NCBI GenBank assembly: GCA_934630995.1
Contig: CAKTXU010000140.1
Coordinates: forward strand, 1 to 5,692
Reading direction: 5' to 3'
Origin: an uncultured Eubacteriales bacterium
Lineage (GTDB): Bacteria > Bacillota > Clostridia > Oscillospirales > Acutalibacteraceae
DNA length: 5,692 bases
Shown: positions 1 to 5,692 of the stretch, piece by piece
Numbering within the stretch: the first letter of the stretch is position 1
How the letters are laid out: each line of letters opens with the position of its first letter
Notes under the pieces: generated by a model
The model's database searches: none
Told to the model about the DNA's origin: nothing
What the model saw: only the letters and a program-made list of their open reading frames with translations
Program-made: the position numbers and the translations under genes

Positions 1-34
1 GCCGGGGACCGGGAATGATTTTTCGGTCCCCGGC
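1..34. terminator. Strong hairpin at left window edge, possible terminator
   Basis: An 11-base arm at 1-11 (GCCGGGGACCG) is perfectly complementary to 24-34 (CGGTCCCCGGC), with a 12-base loop at 12-23. The GC-rich stem is typical of intrinsic terminators. On the plus strand no T-run follows; on the minus strand any T-run would lie outside the window. It could end a gene lying to the left, in either direction. The structure is seen directly; its role is inferred. Confidence 0.45.
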
Positions 35-77
35 CGCTCTATACCGGGTAAAAAATGGAATGGAAAGTCGGCGGGCG

Positions 78-106
78 TTGTGATAAACTGTTCCGGCAAC
101 TATTAG
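78..106 (+). promoter_or_regulatory. Putative sigma-70-type promoter for the AraC/GyrI-like regulator
   Basis: TTGTGA (78-83) and TATTAG (101-106) are separated by exactly 17 bases, each matching 4 of 6 consensus positions (TTGACA, TATAAT). Transcription would begin near 113, giving a leader of about 90 bases before the GTG at 206. A broken dyad overlaps the -10 box: AACT/AGTT (98-101 and 108-111), flanked by CCGGC (93-97) and GCCGG (116-120). It could be an operator, for instance for autoregulation. Both boxes are weak, so this is a candidate only. Confidence 0.35.
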
Positions 107-190
107 AAGTTAGGCGCCGGACAAAACATACCAGGAAAAGTCGGGCGGAAAGACAGGAAAAGGATTACACTGGGGTTGTCCGCTGAGGGC

Positions 191-199
191 AGGGGGAGG
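191..199 (+). promoter_or_regulatory. Ribosome binding site that decides the GTG start at 206
   Basis: AGGGGGAGG ends six bases before the GTG at 206, a near-ideal Shine-Dalgarno match and spacing. The longer reading from TTG at 176 would place this site inside the coding region and has no comparable site of its own, so GTG 206 is preferred. Confidence 0.8.
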
Positions 200-205
200 A
201 AAAGC

Positions 206-1063
206 GTGGGATGGATTGAAGAGATAGGGAAGGCTATCGGCTATATCGAGGACAATATAACCGAGGAGCTGACCATGGAGGCAATCGCCGGGCAGATACC
301 GGTATCTCCCTTTTATTTTCAGAAGGGATTTGCCATGCTCTGCGGGTTTACGGTGGGAGAGTACATCAGACAGCGCAGGCTGACGCTTGCCGGCAGCGAG
401 CTTGTCGCCACCGATGGAAAAATCATCGATATCGCCGTCAAGTACGGCTATGATTCACCGGACAGCTTCACAAAAGCCTTCACCCGTTTCCATGGAGCTA
501 CCCCCACCGCTGTCCGCAGGGACGGCGCCATGATCCGATCCTTTGCGTCGCTTAAAATCAAATTTTCATTGGAAGGCGGTTATCTTATGGATTACAGAAT
601 CACTGAAAAAGAGGCGTTTACTGTCATGGGGGCATCGAAGGTGTTCCAATATGACGATGCGACTGCGCAAATCCCGCAATTCTGGACAGAGCATTATCAA
701 TCGGGGAAGGGCGGCGTGGTATGCGGCATGTACGGCGTATGCATCGACGAGAGCATGGGGTCGGATGAATTCGAATACCTGATTGCCGACAACTACAACC
801 CGTCCGCGGAAACGCCCGCGGGCTTCGTCACCAGAGTCATACCCAAGCATACCTGGGCCGTATTCGCCTGCAAAGGTCCCATGCCGCGCGCCCTGCAGGA
901 CGTCAATAGGAAGATATTCTCCGAATGGCTGCCCAATTGCCGGGAGTATGAGATAGCCGCCGGCTACAACATCGAAATGTACAGCAATATCGCCGACTAT
1001 CCCAGCGGGAATCAGGATGAAAACTATTACAGTGAAATCTGGATTCCTGTCAGAAAGAAGTAA
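206..1063 (+). CDS. AraC-family transcriptional regulator with C-terminal GyrI-like effector-binding domain
   Basis: This is a 285-residue cytoplasmic regulator. Residues about 5-105 form the AraC/XylS DNA-binding domain: the first helix-turn-helix lies around residues 22-45 and the second around 72-97, ending in the family signature YGYDSPDSFTKAFTRFHGATP. Residues about 127-285 resemble the GyrI/BmrR-like effector-binding fold, opening with YRITEKEAFTVMG and closing with the typical EIWIPV strand, whose Glu277 sits where related proteins contact cationic or aromatic ligands. HTH first and sensor second is a common Firmicute arrangement, and such proteins often respond to small hydrophobic compounds and control efflux or detoxification genes. 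GTG 206 is chosen over TTG 176 because of the ribosome binding site at 191-199 and because relatives begin at 'xxWIExIxKAIxYIE'. The gene converges on the GRE operon, so its target is more likely itself or genes to the left. The ligand is unknown. Confidence 0.9.
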   Translation: MGWIEEIGKAIGYIEDNITEELTMEAIAGQIPVSPFYFQKGFAMLCGFTVGEYIRQRRLTLAGSELVATDGKIIDIAVKYGYDSPDSFTKAFTRFHGATPTAVRRDGAMIRSFASLKIKFSLEGGYLMDYRITEKEAFTVMGASKVFQYDDATAQIPQFWTEHYQSGKGGVVCGMYGVCIDESMGSDEFEYLIADNYNPSAETPAGFVTRVIPKHTWAVFACKGPMPRALQDVNRKIFSEWLPNCREYEIAAGYNIEMYSNIADYPSGNQDENYYSEIWIPVRKK

Positions 1064-1123
1064 CTCTGCCGTCCTTTCGGCGCGCACACAGAACGCTGCT
1101 TTTCGGCAGCCGGCGGACGTATT

Positions 1124-1155
1124 AGGGGGTGCTGCCAAGTAATGCAGCACCCCCT
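1124..1155. terminator. Perfect 12-bp hairpin between convergent genes, probable bidirectional terminator
   Basis: AGGGGGTGCTGC (1124-1135) and GCAGCACCCCCT (1144-1155) are exact reverse complements around an 8-base loop. The hairpin lies 60 bases after the stop of the AraC gene and 8 bases after the stop of the activase on the other strand. On the plus strand it is followed by a moderately T-rich stretch (TCTCTGTGTTTATT); on the minus strand the T-tract is poor. A smaller hairpin, GCTGC/GCAGC at 1095-1110, precedes it on the plus side. The position between convergent genes supports a shared terminator. Confidence 0.7.
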
Positions 1156-1163
1156 CTCTGTGT

Positions 1164-2081
1164 TTATTGTCTGTAAAAGACGAAATTCTCCCGGCCTATC
1201 ACCCGGTTCATCAGGTTGCAGGCCCCCTCCATGGCTTCGTCGTCCTGCGGCCCGTCCGCGTACAGGACGGCCCGCTCCCCCAGGCGGCGGTATTTCCCCT
1301 CGCCCATGGGATTGTACCGGAGCAGTTCGATTCCCCGGACACCCCCGCCGATATCGTGGATATACCGGGCGGTGGCCTCCAGATTTTCCGCCCCGTCGTT
1401 GACCGTAGGGATCAGCGGCACACGGACCAGAATATTCCCGTGCGCGGCGGCCAGCCGGCGCAGGTTCTCCAGAATCAGTCCGTTGTCCACACCGGTATAG
1501 CGGCGGTGGGCGGCGGCGTCCATCAGCTTACAATCGGCCAGAAACAGCGCCGTATGGGGGATGGCCGCCTCCACGCTGCTCCACGGCACATACAGCGCAG
1601 TCTCCACCGCTGTGTGAAGCCCCGCCCTTCCGCAGCGGCGGAGCGCCTCCTCCATAAACGCAGGATGCAGCAGGCATTCCCCGCCTGAAAAGGTCACCCC
1701 GCCGCCGGAGGCTTCATAATAGAGTCTGTCTTTTTCCAGTTCCCGGACCACATCCTCCGGCGTTCGTTCCTCCCCGCAAAGGGTCAGCGCACCGGAGGGA
1801 CAAGCACGTGCGCACCGTCCGCAGCCGGCACAGCCGGACCGGCGGTGGACGAGCGCTCCGTTCTCCAGGAAATGCTGCGCCGGGCAGACCTGGATACAGC
1901 GGCCGCAGCCGATGCATTTCGCCTCGTCGATCATCAGCTGGGGCCCGCTCTCCCGGCCCTCGGGATTGTGGCACCAGAGGCAGGCCATGGCGCAGCCCTT
2001 GAGATACGCCACCGTGCGCACACCCGGCCCGTCGTGGAGGGAACCGCGGGTGATGCTGAAAATTGGTGCCGTCACAGGCAT
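1164..2081 (-). CDS. Glycyl radical enzyme activating enzyme (radical SAM, with two 4Fe-4S ferredoxin motifs)
   Basis: This 305-residue protein of the PFL-activase family would use S-adenosylmethionine and a 4Fe-4S cluster to abstract hydrogen from the partner's C-terminal glycine. The radical-SAM CxxxCxxC motif is Cys30, Cys34 and Cys37, preceded by the family hallmark HDGPGVRT (16-23). Two inserted ferredoxin motifs follow, Cys56/59/62/66 and Cys84/87/90/94. These are typical of activases of non-PFL enzymes such as dehydratases and decarboxylases, and absent from the short PflA type. GGGVTFSGGE (126-135) is the SAM-binding segment, with Cys136 where many relatives have Pro. ELLRYNPMGEGKY (252-264) is the usual C-terminal core. 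Length is normal for this subgroup. The start ATG overlaps the GRE stop by ten bases (2072-2081), which implies translational coupling; AAGGA lies ten bases upstream. The substrate protein is almost certainly the GRE encoded just upstream. Confidence 0.95.
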   Translation of the reverse strand: MPVTAPIFSITRGSLHDGPGVRTVAYLKGCAMACLWCHNPEGRESGPQLMIDEAKCIGCGRCIQVCPAQHFLENGALVHRRSGCAGCGRCARACPSGALTLCGEERTPEDVVRELEKDRLYYEASGGGVTFSGGECLLHPAFMEEALRRCGRAGLHTAVETALYVPWSSVEAAIPHTALFLADCKLMDAAAHRRYTGVDNGLILENLRRLAAAHGNILVRVPLIPTVNDGAENLEATARYIHDIGGGVRGIELLRYNPMGEGKYRRLGERAVLYADGPQDDEAMEGACNLMNRVIGRENFVFYRQ

Positions 2082-4672
2082 GTGTGCTTCGTCCTTCCGA
2101 TGATGTGATCCTGCATCCGCCGGTCCAGCAGGTTGAATTTCTGGCTGAAGCCGGATACCCGCACGGCCAGATTATTGTATTTCTCCGGGTGCTTCTGGGC
2201 GTCCAGCAGGGTCTGCGCGCTGACGACGTTGAACTGAACATTGCACAGCCCCCGCTCCGATGCGGCCAGCAGAATATCCACAAACCGGTCGATGTTGGCG
2301 TCGGTGAACAGCTTGGGATCGACCTCCACGATGGCTGAGGTCGTGCCGGGCGCCCGTTTGGTGGGCAGCTTGGCAATGGAGTTGAGCAGGGCGGTGAAGC
2401 CGTTGAAATCCCGGCCCTGCATGGGTGATACGCTGTAGGCGATGATCTCCCCTTTATGACGGCCGTCCGGCGTGGCCGCCGTCTCCCGCCCGTGATCGAT
2501 CATCCACAGGAAGGTAAAGGGCTGTGCATGAAACATCAGTCCGTACTTTTCGGAGAGCTCCTCCAGCACGTCGCAGGCGAAATCGGTGATTTCACAGGCG
2601 ATATCGTCCACCTCGTCGATATCGTTGCCGAATTTCGGCGCCTTGTTGACCAGATCGAGGCGCACCGCCTCGTCGGGAAAATCGTTTTCCAGCTGATACA
2701 GCAGCTCCGTCAGCGTCAGCCGCTCCTCCTCGAAAACCAGCTTCTTCACCGCCATCAGCGAATCGGCCAGATTGGGAATGCCCCCCAGCATTATCTGATA
2801 ATAGTCGTACCGCGCGCCGTGGCTGTTGAAATCCAGCCCACGGCTTACACAGTCCTCGGTCAACAGGGATTTATAGGGCTTGGCCTGATTGACCATATCC
2901 GCCTCGGTGTGCCGTTCCACGGCACAGCAGGTGACATCGAGAATATGGCGTATCTGCTCAAAAACCGCCTTCTTGAGCTCCTCATAGTGTTTAAACGCGG
3001 CCGGATCCCCGGTGGGGACGCCGGGAAAGCGGGTGGGCTCCAGCATGCTTCGCCCGTTCGCCAGCGCGTATTCCAGCGCCTTGAGCAGGTTTGTCTCCCC
3101 CGTGACCGCATGAGGATTGCTCCTGCCGGGGATAACGGTTTCCACGCAGCCGATTTGGGTGTAGTCCCGGGCGTCCTCCAGGGATATGCCTTTGGCGGTC
3201 AAGGCTGGAATCATCACATCGTCATTGAAGAAAAAGGGGACCCCCTTCTGCAAATGGCCCACCACCTCCATCGCCCGCTTCAGAAAAGCCCGGTCGGTCT
3301 GCCGGGAATACCGCACCGACAGGCAGCGGATGAAATCCAACTGCTCGGTGGCGTCCAGCATCATGACCGACAGCTCGTTTTCCGCCGGCCGTCCCTGGGC
3401 GTCGCAGCCGCCGACGCAGGACTGCTGCACGTCGTAGTCCCGGTAGAGCTTAATCCACAGGCAACAAACGAGCTCGAAGGCCTCCTCCCGGGTCAGCCGC
3501 CCCTCGTCTATATCCTTCCTGTAGTAGGGATACAGAATCTGATCCAGCCGCCCCAGGGAGTTGGCGTTGATCCCATCCTCCCAGGTGTTGAGGATGTGGG
3601 CGAACCACAGACTCTGCAGCGCCTCATAAAAGCTGCGGGCGGGCCGGGCCGGCACTTGATCACAGCAGGCCGCGATGCGCAGAAGCTCTTCGCGCCGCCT
3701 CTCGCCCTGCCCCTCGTCCCCGGCCAGACGCCGGGCCTCGGCGGCGTAGCGCGCTCCCAGGGTACAGCCAGCGCGGCACAAAACGGCCAGCGCCTCGTAA
3801 AAGCCCCTGTCTCCGATGTTTCCGGCGGCCTCCACCTCGGCCAGCAGCCCCTCGAAGCCCAGCCGTAAGACCCGTTCATAGCCGAGAACCGAATGGTTGG
3901 AGGCGGTACACCGCCCCATGGCGGCCCATTCCTCCAGAAGCGCCCGGTTTTTCTCCGGCAGGCCGGTCGCCTCCACCCAGGCGTAACGAGCCCTGGCCTC
4001 GTCCCGGCGAGAAAAATACGTCTCGGTCTGCGCGGGGGTGAAGCCGCCCTCCTCCAATATGCGCCGCCCCTCCGCTGTATCGGGAATGGCCGGGTCGTCC
4101 TCCGCGAAATTGTAGCCTACCAGCCATTCGTCCTCCTGAATAAGGGCGGGAGCCCGGCGTGCCACCTCCGCCACGCCGCAGGCCGTCAGCAGGCCGTTGT
4201 CCGCGCCCGCGGGGGCCTCCAGTACGCCGAAAACAAAGTGGACCTGCCGCTGGGCGCGGATACGGGGGGCCAGACTGTTTATCTCTACCGCCTCCCGCCG
4301 CAGAAATTCACAGCGATCACTGAGCTGTACCATCTGAAATCTCCTCTCCAGATATTGGCGATAGGCGCACTGCGCCCTTTTCCGGAATTCCCGGGGCAGA
4401 CAGCCGAACTCCGACAAAAACGCCTTGTTGAAGCCGCCCAAGGTATCGTATCCGAAATCCAGCGCCGCGTCGGTCGGACGAACGCCGTCCAGGATTTCTA
4501 TCGCCGCCATCTGCATCCGGGTGTGACGGACATAGGCGACGAAGCTCTGACCGGTGTATTTCCGAAACTGGCTGCAAAAATACCATTTGGAATACCCAAA
4601 CCGCCTCGCCACGTCCTCCGCCAGGAGGCGCTCCTCGATGTGCGCGTGGATATACCGGATGACATCATACAT
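2072..4672 (-). CDS. Fused AraC-type DNA-binding domain and glycyl radical enzyme (PFL/glycerol dehydratase superfamily)
   Basis: One uninterrupted 866-residue frame. Residues 1-100 are a complete AraC/XylS two-helix-turn-helix domain (DVARRFGYSKWYFCSQF, then LDFGYDTLGGFNKAF and GCLPREFR). Residues about 114-866 are a full-length glycyl radical enzyme. Its marks are ARSFYEALQSLWF (about 345-357), the thiyl-radical loop IGCVE with Cys509 and Glu511, and the C-terminal RVSGFS with the radical-bearing Gly841, followed by MQDHIIGRT. The single Cys in the loop, where PFL has two adjacent Cys, and the retained C-x-E argue against pyruvate formate-lyase and for a dehydratase-, lyase- or decarboxylase-type enzyme; the substrate cannot be assigned. 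ATG 4672 is preferred over GTG 4681 because AGGTGAGG fits it better. A strong internal start exists at Met114 (4333). Its activase follows with a 10-base overlap. The HTH suggests control of its own operon, which is inference. The frame is certain; whether the main product is the fusion is not. Confidence 0.88.
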   Translation of the reverse strand: MYDVIRYIHAHIEERLLAEDVARRFGYSKWYFCSQFRKYTGQSFVAYVRHTRMQMAAIEILDGVRPTDAALDFGYDTLGGFNKAFLSEFGCLPREFRKRAQCAYRQYLERRFQMVQLSDRCEFLRREAVEINSLAPRIRAQRQVHFVFGVLEAPAGADNGLLTACGVAEVARRAPALIQEDEWLVGYNFAEDDPAIPDTAEGRRILEEGGFTPAQTETYFSRRDEARARYAWVEATGLPEKNRALLEEWAAMGRCTASNHSVLGYERVLRLGFEGLLAEVEAAGNIGDRGFYEALAVLCRAGCTLGARYAAEARRLAGDEGQGERRREELLRIAACCDQVPARPARSFYEALQSLWFAHILNTWEDGINANSLGRLDQILYPYYRKDIDEGRLTREEAFELVCCLWIKLYRDYDVQQSCVGGCDAQGRPAENELSVMMLDATEQLDFIRCLSVRYSRQTDRAFLKRAMEVVGHLQKGVPFFFNDDVMIPALTAKGISLEDARDYTQIGCVETVIPGRSNPHAVTGETNLLKALEYALANGRSMLEPTRFPGVPTGDPAAFKHYEELKKAVFEQIRHILDVTCCAVERHTEADMVNQAKPYKSLLTEDCVSRGLDFNSHGARYDYYQIMLGGIPNLADSLMAVKKLVFEEERLTLTELLYQLENDFPDEAVRLDLVNKAPKFGNDIDEVDDIACEITDFACDVLEELSEKYGLMFHAQPFTFLWMIDHGRETAATPDGRHKGEIIAYSVSPMQGRDFNGFTALLNSIAKLPTKRAPGTTSAIVEVDPKLFTDANIDRFVDILLAASERGLCNVQFNVVSAQTLLDAQKHPEKYNNLAVRVSGFSQKFNLLDRRMQDHIIGRTKHTCL
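4341..4349 (-). promoter_or_regulatory. Internal ribosome binding site for a stand-alone GRE starting at Met114
   Basis: Reading the minus strand, GGAGAGGAG (4349-4341) is followed by a 7-base spacer and an in-frame ATG at 4333-4331. Match and spacing are better than at the annotated start. The site contains the tandem arginine codons AGG-AGA at residues 110-111, while most nearby arginines use CGN codons. Starting here would give a 753-residue protein, a normal length for a free glycyl radical enzyme, beginning exactly at the HTH/GRE boundary. Confidence 0.6.
4373..4672 (-). other. AraC-type helix-turn-helix domain region of the fusion
   Basis: Codons 1-100 encode the whole minimal AraC DNA-binding unit and nothing more; no separate ligand-sensing domain is present in the frame. 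Both HTH segments and the connecting helix (TRMQMAAIEILDG) are intact, so it should be able to bind DNA. Residues 101-113 form a short Arg/Gln/Tyr-rich linker to the enzyme. By position, the enzyme domain takes the place that a GyrI-like sensor holds in the other AraC protein of this window. Confidence 0.85.
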
Positions 4673-4695
4673 GGGCCTCACCTACCGTCAGCTTT

Positions 4696-4701
4696 ACTAT
4701 A
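4696..4701 (-). promoter_or_regulatory. Possible extended -10 promoter element for the HTH-GRE/activase operon
   Basis: On the minus strand, TGG-TATAGT (4704-4696) resembles an extended -10 (TGn-TATAAT), 23 bases before the ATG at 4672. No good -35 box is seen 16-18 bases upstream, which would suit an activator-dependent promoter, possibly helped by the encoded HTH domain. The strong terminator at 4760-4796 lies just upstream, so the operon needs a promoter somewhere in 4673-4759. The exact site is a guess. Confidence 0.35.
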
Positions 4702-4759
4702 CCAGCCGTTCTCCCTTCCATTCTACTCCAATGTTGCGATCTTTTCATCCCAAAAATCC

Positions 4760-4796
4760 AAAAACGCCCCCTCCCGCTGCGGCAGGAAGGGGCGTT
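4760..4796 (-). terminator. Intrinsic terminator of the argG/GH43 frame
   Basis: Read on the minus strand, 4796-4763 folds into a continuous 15-bp stem with a CGCA loop and two G-U pairs. The T-run is TTTTT (4764-4760) and a second TTTTT follows at 4756-4752. The G-U pairs become C-A mismatches on the plus strand and no T-run follows there, so the signal acts on minus-strand transcripts. It begins 13 bases after the stop at 4810 and separates that frame from the HTH-GRE operon. Confidence 0.9.
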
Positions 4797-4809
4797 CCCC
4801 ATGAAAGAA

Positions 4810-5520
4810 TTAAGAGGACATTTCATCTCTGCCGGGCAGACGGAGCGCGAATACCTCGTCCCGGTCACAGCGAAGCTGTCCGTCCTCGAAGCGCAGACGG
4901 GCGGCCTGAAGAACGCAAATCTCATTGCAGCTGTAGGGCAGGCTGGGATAAGCCAGTACCCAATAGAAGGCATACGCCTCGTCGGTATCGGGGTTCACCA
5001 CCACCTCCGGATGGTGGGCCACGTTCTCGTCCAGGGGACGGTTTCCGGGCTCGGCCAGAATATTATCGCACCGGGTCCAGGAACGGGCGTCCTCCGAACG
5101 GTAGACCCGCTGGCCGTTGTAGGAATAGCAGTCGTCCCCCAGCATCCAGTAATATCCCTTCCAGAAAAAGACGTCGCAGCCCTCCAGCGGCGGGGTCTCG
5201 GGATCGATAGTGCCCTCCAGCGAGAAATGGGACAGATTCTCCCCCACCGCAAAGCCGGTGCGGTTGCTGATTTCGTCCTTGAACCAGAGCCCCCATCCCC
5301 CGCCCGGCAGGGGGTGGACGCAGCCGTCCAGGCACCGGCAGGAGCCCAGCCCCGTCAGATCGTTTTCATAGGTCCAGTGGAGCAGATCGGCGCTGACATA
5401 GTGGCGGATGACCCTGTCTCCCTCCCAGCCGCTGTGGATCCCCCGCACATAGCTGAAATAGCCGTGGAACCGGCCGTCATGCCACAAAATTTCCGGCGCC
5501 CAGAAGGTGTTGCGGCCCGG
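4810..5520 (-). pseudogene. 3' part of a GH43-like (five-bladed beta-propeller) glycosidase gene, N-terminus missing
   Basis: These 236 residues show repeated propeller-blade signatures: FWAPEILWHDGRFHGYFSYV (60-79 of the frame), HYVSADLLHW (94-103), VFFWKGYYWMLGDD (171-184), VYRSEDARSWTR (193-204) and HHPEVVV (223-229). The ending, DGQLRCDRDEVFALRLPGR, is typical of clostridial and Paenibacillus proteins annotated as family 43 glycosidases. Glu167 in LEGCDVFFW is a candidate catalytic acid and Asp119 in LDGCV a candidate pKa-tuning residue, by analogy with GH43. The catalytic base Asp of blade 1 would lie in the missing N-terminal part. No signal peptide can be judged because the true start is lost. 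Such enzymes act on plant or host glycans; the sugar cannot be told. Confidence 0.75.
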
Positions 5521-5682
5521 CTTCTCCTCCAGCCCCTCCAGCTCGTCGTTCTGGCCTACGTCACCGGATACGGCGATGATCTCGGGGTTGTTGTAGTTTT
5601 CCTTCAGCCAGGGGATGATGATGGATGTGTCCAGTCCGCCCGAATAGGCCAGCACGATCTTCTTGATGTTTTTCTGATCCAT
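4810..5682 (-). CDS. Chimeric frame: ArgG N-terminus joined to C-terminal part of a GH43-like glycosidase
   Basis: This open frame of 290 residues joins two unrelated proteins at residues 54/55. Residues 1-54 are the start of argininosuccinate synthase with its ATP-binding PP-loop AYSGGLDTS (12-20). Residues 55-290 are blades of a five-bladed beta-propeller glycosidase. Neither half is complete: ArgG normally has about 400 residues, and the glycosidase lacks roughly its first 90-100 residues including the first blade. The hybrid is unlikely to have either activity. The ATG at 5682 is the natural argG start; GGA at 5692-5690 is probably the remaining end of its ribosome binding site, cut by the window edge. 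The frame ends before a strong terminator. It is either a real in-frame deletion junction or an assembly join. The two halves are clear; the cause is open. Confidence 0.7.
   Translation of the reverse strand: MDQKNIKKIVLAYSGGLDTSIIIPWLKENYNNPEIIAVSGDVGQNDELEGLEEKPGRNTFWAPEILWHDGRFHGYFSYVRGIHSGWEGDRVIRHYVSADLLHWTYENDLTGLGSCRCLDGCVHPLPGGGWGLWFKDEISNRTGFAVGENLSHFSLEGTIDPETPPLEGCDVFFWKGYYWMLGDDCYSYNGQRVYRSEDARSWTRCDNILAEPGNRPLDENVAHHPEVVVNPDTDEAYAFYWVLAYPSLPYSCNEICVLQAARLRFEDGQLRCDRDEVFALRLPGRDEMSS
5521..5682 (-). pseudogene. argG: 5' fragment of argininosuccinate synthase gene
   Basis: Codons 1-54 carry the conserved ArgG opening: KKIVLAYSGGLDTS with the PP-loop that binds ATP, then IIPWLKENY and DVGQ...ELEGLEEK. 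ArgG joins citrulline and aspartate in arginine biosynthesis. The match stops abruptly after LEEK, where ArgG proteins go on with 'AxKTGASK'. The citrulline- and aspartate-binding parts and the oligomerisation domain are absent, so this piece alone cannot be active. Confidence 0.9.
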
Positions 5683-5692
5683 AATGAATTCC

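Noticed and set aside
176..205. TTG start extending the AraC/GyrI-like protein by ten residues.
   Set aside because: The extension contains the strong ribosome binding site for GTG 206 and does not resemble the N-termini of relatives.
566..1150. Minus-strand open frame opposite the AraC/GyrI-like gene.
   Set aside because: It overlaps a well-supported regulator and the terminator hairpin, and its translation shows no recognisable motif.
2456..3868. Long plus-strand open frame of 470 codons opposite the GRE gene.
   Set aside because: It lies entirely antisense to the clearly coding GRE. Its translation has no recognisable domain and is rich in residues expected from complementing GC-rich codons.
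3893..4804. Plus-strand open frame of 303 codons opposite the HTH region and the N-terminal part of the GRE.
   Set aside because: It is antisense to a conserved HTH domain, has no family resemblance, and runs through the intergenic promoter and terminator region.
5686..5691. EcoRI site GAATTC at the right end, possible cloning boundary.
   Set aside because: A single 6-base site next to the argG start is easily explained by chance, and no vector or linker sequence is visible.

Overview
The window looks like a GC-rich, low-redundancy stretch of an anaerobic Firmicute (Clostridia, probably a gut Oscillospiraceae-like lineage). The reasons are the purine-rich GGAGG-type ribosome binding sites, the GTG starts, AraC regulators of clostridial type, an oxygen-sensitive glycyl radical enzyme (GRE) with its radical-SAM activase, and a clostridial-type GH43-like glycosidase. 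The lineage is inferred from protein style only; there is no rRNA or other marker.

Layout: positions 1-205 are non-coding, with a strong hairpin at the left edge and a plausible promoter. Positions 206-1063 (+) encode an AraC-type regulator with an N-terminal DNA-binding domain and a C-terminal GyrI/BmrR-like effector-binding domain. A 12-bp perfect hairpin (1124-1155) separates it from a convergent minus-strand operon. Read in the direction of transcription, that operon holds (i) a single intact frame, 4672-2072, in which a complete AraC-family helix-turn-helix domain is joined to a full-length GRE, and (ii) a GRE-activating enzyme, 2081-1164, whose start overlaps the GRE stop by 10 bases. 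Upstream of the operon, an excellent minus-strand intrinsic terminator (4760-4796) closes a further minus-strand frame (5682-4810). That frame is a chimera: the first 54 residues are the start of argininosuccinate synthase (ArgG) and the remaining 236 are the C-terminal part of a GH43-like glycosidase.

How it may work: the activase would install the glycyl radical on Gly841 of the GRE, which passes it to Cys509 for chemistry on an unassigned substrate. The GRE carries its own DNA-binding domain, so it could act as a 'trigger enzyme' that regulates its own operon. A strong internal ribosome binding site in front of Met114 suggests a stand-alone GRE may also be made from the same gene. The HTH-GRE fusion and its internal start are the most interesting points. 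The argG/GH43 chimera is either a real deletion junction or, since it lies at the very end of the window, an assembly error.
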